NCBI GenBank assembly: GCA_025964215.1
Contig: JAOPZG010000436.1
Span: 1-6,077 of the forward strand
DNA from: Conexibacter sp.
GTDB taxonomy: Bacteria; Actinomycetota; Thermoleophilia; Solirubrobacterales; Solirubrobacteraceae
Direction of reading: 5' to 3'
Length of the DNA: 6,077 nucleotides
Shown here one piece after another: positions 1 to 5,188 of the stretch; position 1 is the stretch's first letter, and every line of letters begins with the position of its first letter. The notes under the pieces are model-generated. The model was not told the origin of the DNA. It ran no database searches and saw nothing but the letters and a program-made list of their open reading frames with translations. Both the position numbers and the translations under genes were made by a program.

Positions 1-40
1 CCGCGCCCGCGCCGGCGCCCGCGGCCGCGCTCTCGCTCAC
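1..40 (-). CDS. 5' end of a probable next operon gene (partial)
   Basis: A GTG codon at 40-38 overlaps the glycosyltransferase stop (TGA at 39-37) in a four-base GTGA arrangement, the same junction used between the epimerase and the kinase here. The frame is open to the window edge and would begin M-S-E-S followed by an Ala/Gly-rich stretch of about nine residues. Nothing can be said about function from 13 codons. The overlap suggests that the operon continues and that this gene is translationally coupled to the glycosyltransferase. Very GC-rich DNA stays open by chance, so the call rests only on the junction geometry. Confidence 0.4.
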   Translation of the reverse strand, partial: MSESAAAGAGAGA

Positions 41-1074
41 GTGTCCAGCCGGTAGCGCTCGCGGACCTCGGCGGCGCCGGCGCGCGGGGCGTCGGTCGCG
101 ATCCCGTACGCGTCCTCGACGATGAACTTCGGCCGCCGCTTGACCTCGTCGTAGATCCGCCCGACGTACTCGCCCATGATCCCCAGCGAGAACAGCTGCA
201 GGCCGCTGAAGAGCGAGACGATGATGACGATCGTCGGGTTGCCGAGCGGGAACGGCGCGCCGGCGAGCTTCGCGACGAGGTAGCCGATCGCCAGCAGGAA
301 CGCGAGCACCGCGCAGAAGAGCCCGCCGAGCGAGATCAGCTGCAAGGGGTAGCGGCTGAACGACACGATGCCGTTGAGGCCGATGTAGATCGACCCGATG
401 AACTTGTTGTACTTGCTCGATCCGGCGGCCCGCGCGTCGCGGTCGTAGAGGATGCTCGTCTGGCGGAAGCCGACGAGCGCGACGAGCCCGCGCAGGAACC
501 CGTGCGCCTCGTTGAGCGCGACGACGTGGTCGACGACGCGGCGGCTCATCAGCCGGAAGTCCCCCGTGTTGGGCGGGATCTCGACCTCCGCGACGCGCTT
601 GATGACGCGGTAGCCGAGCGCGGCGATGATGCGCTTGGGCAGCGTCTCCCCCTCGCGCGTGCGGCGCTGCGCGTAGACGACCTCAAAGCCCTCGCGCCAG
701 CGCGCGACCATGTCCATGATCAACTCGGGCGGGTCCTGGAGGTCGACGTCGATGACGACGACCGCGTCGCCAGTCGAGGCCGCGAGGCCGGCGAGCGTCG
801 CGGCCGGCTGGCCGAAGCGGCGGCTGAAGCGCAGCAGCTTCACGCGCTCGTCGCGGGCGCGCAGCTCGAGGATCAGCTGCTCGGTGCGGTCCGTGCACGG
901 GTCGAGCGCGAAGATGATCTCCCAGCGCAGGCCGGTCCGGTCGAGGACCTTCGCGGCGCGCTCGTAGAACGTGCCGACCGTGTCCTCCTCGTTGTAGACG
1001 GGGACGACGACCGACAGCGTCTTGGAGGCGATCCCGAGCACGCTCGGGGCGACGGGGTCGGCCTGCAGGACCAT
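37..1074 (-). CDS. GT2 family polyprenyl-phosphate glycosyltransferase (DPM1/GtrB/ArnC-like)
   Basis: This 345-residue membrane-anchored glycosyltransferase probably moves a sugar from a nucleotide donor to undecaprenyl phosphate at the inner face of the membrane, for later assembly of a surface glycan. Visible features are the GT-A strand SVVVPVYNEE (residues 21-30), the nucleotide/metal motif DVDLQDPPE (109-117), an Arg-rich segment YAQRRTREGET (134-144), two hydrophobic helices near 244-270 and 281-300, and the conserved tail GEYVGRIYDEVKRRPKF (301-317). Length and the two-helix C-terminus match the GtrB/ArnC group. The usual DDGSxD motif is replaced by LDPCTDRT (57-64), which I associate with a sub-clade rather than with inactivation. 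The ATG at 1074-1072 shares one base with the kinase stop (TGATG), so translation is coupled. The sugar and acceptor cannot be read from sequence. Confidence 0.93.
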   Translation of the reverse strand: MVLQADPVAPSVLGIASKTLSVVVPVYNEEDTVGTFYERAAKVLDRTGLRWEIIFALDPCTDRTEQLILELRARDERVKLLRFSRRFGQPAATLAGLAASTGDAVVVIDVDLQDPPELIMDMVARWREGFEVVYAQRRTREGETLPKRIIAALGYRVIKRVAEVEIPPNTGDFRLMSRRVVDHVVALNEAHGFLRGLVALVGFRQTSILYDRDARAAGSSKYNKFIGSIYIGLNGIVSFSRYPLQLISLGGLFCAVLAFLLAIGYLVAKLAGAPFPLGNPTIVIIVSLFSGLQLFSLGIMGEYVGRIYDEVKRRPKFIVEDAYGIATDAPRAGAAEVRERYRLDT

Positions 1075-2060
1075 CAGTTGTACTCGGTGCCCATCGCGCC
1101 GGTGAACTCGAAGTCGAACGGGAGCTCCGCGGCGCCCGCGGCCGCCATCGCCTGGCGGGTGTCCTCGGGGCGCTGCGCGTAGATCAGCAGGAAGCCGCCG
1201 CCGCCCGCTCCGACGAGCTTGCCGCCCAGCGCGCCGGAGCGGCGGGCGAGCGTGTAGAGCGTGTCGATGCGCTCGTCGGTCATGCCGGGCGAGCGCTCGC
1301 GCTTGTTCTTCCAGTGCTCGTCCATGAGCTCGGCGTAGCTCTCGAGGTCGCCGGACTCGAGCAGCGCGCGGCTGCGCTGGCCCATCTCCTTGGTGCGGTG
1401 GAGGTTGTCCACCATGTCGCTGTCGCTCGCCTCGGTCCGGGTGACCTGGTCGGCGAGGATCTTCGACGCCGAGCGCGCCTCACCGGTGTAGAAGAGCAGG
1501 AGGTTGTTGCGCAGCCGGCGCAGCGTGGCCTCGTCGAGGTCGAGCGGGTCGACCTCCACGCTGCCGTCGGCGTGGAAGGTATAGGCGCAGATCCCGCCGT
1601 GGGCGGAGACGTACTGGTCCTGCTTGCCGACGGGCTCGTGGAGGATGTCGAGCTCGATCTCGCAGGCGGCCTCGGCGAGGTCGCCGGGCGTGATCGACTG
1701 GCGCTTGGCCAGGGCCAGGCCCTTGATCAGGCAGACCGTGAACGCGCCGCTGGAGCCCATGCCGGTGCCGGCGGGGACGTCGGCGACCGAGGCGATCTCC
1801 AGCGGGTTGCCCTTCCAGTGCTTCAGCAGGGTCTCGCGCAGGATGGGGTGCTTGATCTCCGCGATCGTGTCGACCTCCTCGGTGTCGGAGTACTTCATCC
1901 GGTACCGCTTCTGGAAGACGGTGTGCGTCAGCGTGTAGACGTACTTGTCGATCGAGCCGCTGAGGAGGTAGCCGCCGTGCTCGCCGTAGTAGGACGGCAG
2001 GTCGGTGCCGCCGCCGCCGAGCGAGATGCGCAGCGGGGCGCGGGAGAAGATGACGCTCAC
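1074..2060 (-). CDS. GHMP-family sugar kinase, heptose-7-phosphate kinase (HddA)-like
   Basis: This 328-residue kinase is predicted to use ATP to phosphorylate a sugar or sugar phosphate at the anomeric position. Its closest recalled family is D-glycero-alpha-D-manno-heptose-7-phosphate 1-kinase. All three GHMP motifs are present: RAPLRISLGGGGTDLPSYY (7-25), the ATP loop PAGTGMGSSGAF (96-107) and GGKLVGAGGGGF (289-300). GKQDQY (145-150) carries the likely catalytic Asp148. The start chosen is GTG at 2060-2058. It overlaps the epimerase stop as GTGA, has AGGAG 11 bases upstream, and places the first motif where the family has it. The frame extends to an ATG at 2111, but those 17 extra residues lie inside the epimerase gene and look unlike the family. 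The exact substrate is uncertain; fucose- or galactose-type kinases share this fold. Confidence 0.9.
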   Translation of the reverse strand: MSVIFSRAPLRISLGGGGTDLPSYYGEHGGYLLSGSIDKYVYTLTHTVFQKRYRMKYSDTEEVDTIAEIKHPILRETLLKHWKGNPLEIASVADVPAGTGMGSSGAFTVCLIKGLALAKRQSITPGDLAEAACEIELDILHEPVGKQDQYVSAHGGICAYTFHADGSVEVDPLDLDEATLRRLRNNLLLFYTGEARSASKILADQVTRTEASDSDMVDNLHRTKEMGQRSRALLESGDLESYAELMDEHWKNKRERSPGMTDERIDTLYTLARRSGALGGKLVGAGGGGFLLIYAQRPEDTRQAMAAAGAAELPFDFEFTGAMGTEYN

Positions 2061-3031
2061 GAGTGCGATGGCTCCTGTTCGAGGACGATCTGCGGCTCGG
2101 TGTCGAACCACTCCAGCGTGCGCGCGATCGCCTCGCGGATCGTCAGGGTCGGGGTCCAGCCGAGCGCGCGGATCCGCTGGGTGTCGAGGTGGATGAGCGG
2201 CGCGTCGCCGGCCCAGCCGCGGTCGCCGCCGGTCTTCTCGACCTCGGGCGCCACGCCCATCTGGGCGGTGATCGCGGCGACCGAGTCGTCGACCGTGACG
2301 GTCTCGTCGGTGCCCAGGTTGTAGATGTCGGCCCCGGGCGCGTCGCCGTGGTGCGCGACGGCGGTGAGCATCGCCTCGACGCAGTCCTGCACGTAGAGGT
2401 AGGACTTGGTCTGACGGCCGTCGCCAAGGACGCGCAGGCGCGTCGGGTCGGCCTTGAGCGCCCGGTAGAAGTCGATGACGTGGCCGTGCGTGTAGCGCTC
2501 GCCGAGGACCGAGACGAAGCGGAAGATGAGGCCCGTGAAGCCGAGGCCGTGCGCGTAGGCGCCGATCATCCCCTCGCCGGCGACCTTCGACGCGCCGTAG
2601 AGCGAGGTCTGGATCGGGAACGGGCCGTCCTCGCGCGTCGGGAAGCTCGGGGCGTCGCCGTAGACCGAGCCGGTCGAGGAGAAGCAGATCCGCGTGGCGC
2701 CGGAGGCGCGCATCGCCTCCAGGACGTCGGAGGTCGCGATCGTGTTCTGCTCGAGGTCGCGCCGCGGGTGCTCGAGGCCGTGGCGGACGTCGGCGTTGGC
2801 CTGGAGGTGGAAGACGGTGTCGCAGCCCTCGATCGCCGCGGTCAGCGTCGTGTCGTCCAGGATGTCGCCCTCGAAGAGGTCGGCGCCGCGCTCGACGGCG
2901 GAGGCGACGAACTCGCGGCGTCCCGTCCGGAAGTCGTCGAGCAGCGCGACCTCGACGCCGTCGTCGAGCAGGCGGTCGGCGAGGGTGCTGCCGATGAACC
3001 CGGCGCCGCCGGTGATCAGCACGCGCCTCAT
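2057..3031 (-). CDS. NAD-dependent sugar epimerase/dehydratase (extended SDR)
   Basis: This 324-residue extended short-chain dehydrogenase/reductase resembles GalE-type nucleotide-sugar 4-epimerases. The N-terminal Rossmann fold has GGAGFIG (8-14), an acidic pair at 32-33 that suits NAD, and GDILD (55-59). The catalytic set is SSTGSVYG (118-125) with the Y145xxxK149 pair. The C-terminal region has SYLYVQDCV (200-208) and GDRGWAGDAP (249-258), which I associate with epimerases of surface-sugar clusters. I chose the ATG at 3031 because MRRVLITGGAGFIG is the normal SDR start. The 5' side of this frame is open into the transaldolase, so a fused product cannot be excluded. Its stop overlaps the kinase start by four bases. 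In the pathway it would set the stereochemistry of a sugar nucleotide, probably before transfer. The substrate is unknown. Confidence 0.9.
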   Translation of the reverse strand: MRRVLITGGAGFIGSTLADRLLDDGVEVALLDDFRTGRREFVASAVERGADLFEGDILDDTTLTAAIEGCDTVFHLQANADVRHGLEHPRRDLEQNTIATSDVLEAMRASGATRICFSSTGSVYGDAPSFPTREDGPFPIQTSLYGASKVAGEGMIGAYAHGLGFTGLIFRFVSVLGERYTHGHVIDFYRALKADPTRLRVLGDGRQTKSYLYVQDCVEAMLTAVAHHGDAPGADIYNLGTDETVTVDDSVAAITAQMGVAPEVEKTGGDRGWAGDAPLIHLDTQRIRALGWTPTLTIREAIARTLEWFDTEPQIVLEQEPSHS

Positions 3032-3041
3032 GGGCGGATGC

Positions 3042-3751
3042 TCACAGCACGAAGCCGGCAGCCGCTGCATCGCGGTGAACATCTGCACGGTCTCCAGGGA
3101 GAACTGGTCGAGGTCCTTGCCCAAGGACTTCACCTTGGGGAGCAGGTCGTGCGTCATCGTGATGATGTCGCAGCCGACCTGGTCGGCCTGCACGAGGTTC
3201 AGGACCTCGCGCGGGCTCGCCCAGATCAGCTCGGAGCGCGGCGCCGCGGCCATGATGTCGACCGAGCGCTGCATCATCGGCAGCGGGTCGACTCCGGCGT
3301 CCGCGATCCGGCCGGCGAAGACCGAGATGCACGACGGCGCGCCATCCGCGACCGCGGCCGTGATCAACTCGACCTGCGCCGTCGTGAAGAGGGCCGTGAC
3401 GTTGACCTGCACGCCCGCCTCGGAGAGCTCCCGGACCAGCGGCGCCATCGACACGCCGCCCGTCGTCGTGATGGGGATCTTCACGTACACGTTCGGTCCC
3501 CACGCCGCGAGCTTGCGGGCCTGCCGCCGCATCTCCTCCTCGTCGTCGGCGAAGACCTCGAACGAGATCGGCTTGTCCCTGACCTGCTCCAGGAGCCGCT
3601 GCGCGAAGTCCGCGTAGTCCGTCAGGCCGGCCTTCCACATCAACGTGGGATTGGTCGTGAAGCCCTTGATCAGTGGGTCGCCTGCGAGCCGCAGGATGCC
3701 GTCCAGATCGGCGCCGTCGGCGAAGATCTTCGTCGAGATACGTTCGAGCAT
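3042..3751 (-). CDS. Transaldolase / fructose-6-phosphate aldolase-like enzyme, apparent 1-base frameshift near its 3' end
   Basis: This small class I aldolase of the transaldolase family would transfer or cleave a dihydroxyacetone unit of a ketose phosphate through a Schiff base. The predicted catalytic lysine is Lys91 in VYVKIPITTTGG. Other family signatures are KIFADGADLDGI (8-19), GFTTNPTL (30-37), SFEVFADD (63-70), VNVTALFT, SVFAGRIADAGVDP and LIWASPRE. Translation from the ATG at 3751, with GAGG nine bases upstream, follows the family as far as SLETVQMFTA (codons ending at 3071). The expected tail DAAAAGFVL-stop is present but in the next frame (GAT at 3071-3069 to TGA at 3044-3042). 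One missing base between about 3074 and 3071 explains this. With it restored, the protein has 236 residues, normal for the family, and ends 10 bp before the epimerase. As written, the frame instead joins the epimerase. It may supply a ketose such as sedoheptulose 7-phosphate to the pathway, which is inference. Confidence 0.85.
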
Positions 3752-3950
3752 TGCTGTGAGCCTCGCTGACCTTTGAGTCGGGACCAGGCCACAGCATGAT
3801 GAACGCATCGACACCCCCTGCGGAGAAACCTTGGGTGCCAGAACGGCAGGAGCACGGGGAGCCGGGAGCGACACCACCATCTTGCTCGGCGCACGGCGCC
3901 GCGGGAGTCCGCGCGCCCGCCCACCGCGCCGCACGGCACCCCATCGCCAT

Positions 3951-3975
3951 CCCACTTCGTCGCCCCTCCCCGCCC
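3951..3975 (-). other. Putative G-quadruplex motif on the operon's sense strand
   Basis: Read on the minus strand there are four G runs of three or four bases (complement of C runs at 3973-3975, 3968-3971, 3963-3966 and 3951-3953). They are separated by loops of 1, 1 and 9 bases. The motif lies about 200-225 bases upstream of the transaldolase start, on the strand that would be RNA if the leader reaches this far. The nine-base loop makes it a relaxed rather than a strict quadruplex motif. Confidence 0.3.
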
Positions 3976-4034
3976 GCGCACGCCACCGCATCGACCCATC
4001 GCGCCGGTGGGAACCTCGCCGCTTCACGCCCGCA

Positions 4035-4085
4035 CCACCGCGCCGCCCGCAGCCATCGCGCCGCCCATCCACCGCGCCGCCCGCA
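4035..4085. repeat. Three tandem 17-bp units
   Basis: Units lie at 4035-4051, 4052-4068 and 4069-4085. The first and third are identical (CCACCGCGCCGCCCGCA) and the middle one differs at a few positions while keeping the CGCGCCGCCC core. A 17-bp period is not a multiple of three, which argues against a coding origin. The repeat sits in the C-rich region between the operon and the LexA-like boxes. Its role is unknown and it may be simple slippage in biased DNA. Confidence 0.7.
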
Positions 4086-4154
4086 CCCGCCATGCCACGC
4101 CTCCACCGCCCACGGACCGCCGCACGGCCACCGTCCGCGCACTCCGCCCCGTGC

Positions 4155-4172
4155 CTCTTTTGGCCCAAAGAG
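4155..4172. promoter_or_regulatory. 18-bp near-palindrome, possible operator
   Basis: CTCTTT at 4155-4160 and AAAGAG at 4167-4172 are perfect inverted arms around a six-base centre (TGGCCC) that continues the symmetry apart from one mismatch. It is one of the few A/T-containing spots in this GC-rich stretch, which makes chance less likely but not excluded. It lies between the operon and the LexA-like boxes, and could be a binding site for a dimeric regulator. No regulator gene is visible in the window. Confidence 0.3.
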
Positions 4173-4262
4173 CGCGGCTCTGCAACACACCCTGCAAGAT
4201 CGCGTGCAGCGTCGGTGCCGAACTTCCCCGTCATAGAGCCAAATTTCGACCCCGAGAGGACA

Positions 4263-4277
4263 CGAACACGTGTTCTC
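4263..4277. promoter_or_regulatory. LexA-like SOS box 1
   Basis: CGAACACGTGTTCTC contains the perfect palindrome GAAC-ACGT-GTTC. This matches the GAAC-N4-GTTC core bound by LexA in Actinobacteria and Bacillus. It is nearly identical to a second box 47 bp away, and both share the same flanks (C before, TC after). It lies upstream of the candidate -10 of the small plus-strand ORF, in a position that would block promoter access. Confidence 0.6.
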
Positions 4278-4301
4278 ACCACATCCGTCCGACGACCCCT
4301 C

Positions 4302-4307
4302 TAGCTT
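4302..4307 (+). promoter_or_regulatory. Candidate -10 element for a leaderless transcript
   Basis: TAGCTT fits the actinobacterial TAnnnT pattern and ends nine bases before the ATG at 4317, so transcription would begin at or within a few bases of the start codon. No good -35 hexamer is visible at normal spacing. The element is bracketed by two LexA-like boxes, which is what a LexA-repressed promoter would look like. This is a pattern-based inference. Confidence 0.3.
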
Positions 4308-4309
4308 TG

Positions 4310-4324
4310 CGAACACATGTTCTC
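4310..4324. promoter_or_regulatory. LexA-like SOS box 2 over a start codon
   Basis: CGAACACATGTTCTC has the core GAAC-ACAT-GTTC and differs from box 1 by a single base over 15. Its centre falls on the ATG at 4317-4319 of the small plus-strand ORF, so bound LexA would cover the presumed transcription start. Two near-identical boxes so close together are unlikely by chance in DNA this GC-rich. Confidence 0.65.
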
Positions 4325-4595
4325 CCCAACCGCAGATCCCCGGCCGGCCAAGCGCTCCCTGCGCGAGACCGTCCGGCGTGCCGTCGACCTGGTCGTCGCC
4401 TTCGCCACGCTCGCAGACGAGCTGCCGCCGCGCGCCCACGCCGACGACCTCGCGGAGGCCCATCCTCACCGCCGTCCGCTCCGCCCGCTCACGCGCGCGG
4501 GCCGTCCCGGCGGGGTGCCTTCGCGAGCGCACTCCTGCACGACGCCCCTGGCTTCCCGCCCGCAGCGCCGTCGCAAGAGCTCAAGCGTGCGGTAA
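4317..4595 (+). CDS. Small hypothetical protein, possibly SOS-regulated
   Basis: I do not recognise this 92-residue ORF. It starts with ATG inside LexA-like box 2 and has no ribosome binding site, so it would have to be leaderless. The first 47 codons show C/G at nearly all third positions and encode a plausible amphipathic segment (SLRETVRRAVDLVVAFATLA, about residues 14-33). The rest is Arg/Pro/His/Ser-rich, with weaker third-base bias, two Cys-free patches and one Cys near residue 74. It ends at TAA, and a strong hairpin follows about 60 bases later. No membrane helix, enzyme motif or known domain is visible. It could be a small DNA-damage-inducible protein, a decayed gene whose 3' half has shifted frame, or a chance ORF. 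The paired boxes and the downstream hairpin are the main support. Confidence 0.4.
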   Translation: MFSPTADPRPAKRSLRETVRRAVDLVVAFATLADELPPRAHADDLAEAHPHRRPLRPLTRAGRPGGVPSRAHSCTTPLASRPQRRRKSSSVR

Positions 4596-4655
4596 TTCCT
4601 CAGCATCACCGCGCCCAGCTGGGAGGCAGGCGCGGGAAGAACATGAACAAAGCGA

Positions 4656-4679
4656 GCGGGCCGCCACCAGGCGGCCCGC
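4656..4679. terminator. Strong GC hairpin, likely transcription terminator
   Basis: Arms GCGGGCCGCC (4656-4665) and GGCGGCCCGC (4670-4679) pair perfectly over 10 bp with the four-base loop ACCA. On the minus strand the stem is followed by a moderately T-rich run (the complement of 4635-4655), as in an intrinsic terminator, so it could stop readthrough coming from the acetyltransferase side. On the plus strand it lies 60 bases after the small ORF and has no T run, a form still common in high-GC actinobacteria. It may act in both directions. Confidence 0.6.
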
Positions 4680-4786
4680 GGCGCGTCCGGGCTCGTCTCA
4701 CGCGCGCGATGCGAGTCGGCCACGAGCAGCTCTGCGCCCCGCGGCAGAGCGGCGGCCGGGTTCCGGGGCGGCGAGTCGTCGCGGGG

Positions 4787-4925
4787 GTATCTCGCGCCGA
4801 GCGCAGCGGTGAGCCGTCGCGGAGCATCGCGCGCCTGAGCGAAGCGACGAGTCGTAGGGTGTCTCGACCAAGCGAAGCGGTGAGCCGCCGCGCCGCATCT
4901 CGCGCCTGAGCGAAGCGACGCGTCC
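4787..4925. repeat. Imperfect direct repeat, period about 72 bp
   Basis: Copy A at 4787-4854 (68 bp) and copy B at 4859-4925 (67 bp) align with one gap and about ten differences. Both contain GCAGCGGTGAGCC- or GAAGCGGTGAGCC-like segments and an exact CGCGCCTGAGCGAAGCGACG. Partial copies are suggested just before (about 4771-4780) and after (about 4934-4963). There is no plausible protein in either direction. GAGCGAAGCGA-type sequences look like dispersed intergenic repeats of GC-rich actinobacteria, but that cannot be confirmed from one window. Confidence 0.7.
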
Positions 4926-5095
4926 TCGTCGACGATCTCGAGGCGCAGCGGAGCGGGCGCATCGTGACGCGGGCGAGCCTGGCACGACTTGGCGAACGGC
5001 GATTCGGCGAGCGAGCGGGCTCACGGCGTCGCGGGCGAGCGGACGGCGGAGCGCTCGAGCGCGAGCCGCTATCTCGTCCCGGCCCCCGGCGAAGA

Positions 5096-5115
5096 TCGAG
5101 GCGGACCCGCCTCGA
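5096..5115 (-). terminator. Hairpin downstream of the acetyltransferase, possible terminator
   Basis: TCGAGGCGG (5096-5104) and CCGCCTCGA (5107-5115) are perfect inverted arms; folding realistically gives 8 bp with a four-base loop. It lies about 75 bases after the acetyltransferase stop on the minus strand. Only a short TCTTC follows, so it would be a weak or factor-assisted terminator. Confidence 0.45.
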
Positions 5116-5188
5116 CGGCGAGACGGCGGCCGCGCGGCGCGCACCGCGAGCGCGGGCCGCGGGCCTCTGCGCGCGCCGAAGTCGGTGC

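Larger units (their letters stand above)
3752..4262. other. Gene-poor region upstream of the operon, strongly C-rich on the plus strand
   Basis: No gene is supported here. The minus-strand frame of the transaldolase stays open to 4282, but the extension is Arg/Gly-rich, low in complexity, unlike the family, and crosses a 17-bp tandem repeat that shifts frame with each copy. Plus-strand frames give His/Pro/Arg-rich products with no recognisable features. Between about 3900 and 4150 the plus strand is very rich in C and poor in G. The operon promoter should lie in this region, but I see no convincing -35/-10 pair. Confidence 0.6.
4596..5188. other. Gene-poor region between the small ORF and the acetyltransferase
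   Basis: Frames on both strands stay open because of the high GC content, but give Arg/Ala/Pro/Ser-rich products with no recognisable domain. I support no gene here. The region holds a perfect 10-bp-stem hairpin, a weaker hairpin with GCTCTGC/GCAGAGC arms (4729-4735 and 4744-4750), an imperfect 72-bp-period repeat, and a hairpin just downstream of the acetyltransferase stop. Confidence 0.6.

Noticed and set aside
2061..2111. ATG start for the kinase at 2111
   Set aside because: It lies within the epimerase coding sequence and adds 17 residues unlike the family; the GTG at 2060 overlaps the stop and has a ribosome site.
1314..2324. Plus-strand open frame opposite the kinase
   Set aside because: Antisense shadow with compositional bias only; the GHMP motifs are on the minus strand.
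3066..3080. Programmed ribosomal frameshifting in the transaldolase
   Set aside because: There is no slippery heptamer or obvious stimulatory hairpin at the break, and a lost base is simpler. It is not formally excluded.
2063..3769. Long plus-strand open frame opposite the transaldolase and epimerase
   Set aside because: It is the antisense shadow of GC-biased genes: Asp/Arg/Val/Leu-rich, with no domain, and the other strand has clear enzyme motifs.
3752..4282. Extending the transaldolase 5' end to the GTG at 4282
   Set aside because: The added 177 residues are Arg/Gly-rich and low in complexity, cross a 17-bp tandem repeat and a LexA-like box, and are absent from the family, which starts near MLERISTKIF.
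4771..4963. CRISPR-like array
   Set aside because: The copies are imperfect over their whole length with only about 4 bp between them, so there is no repeat-spacer pattern, and no cas gene is present.
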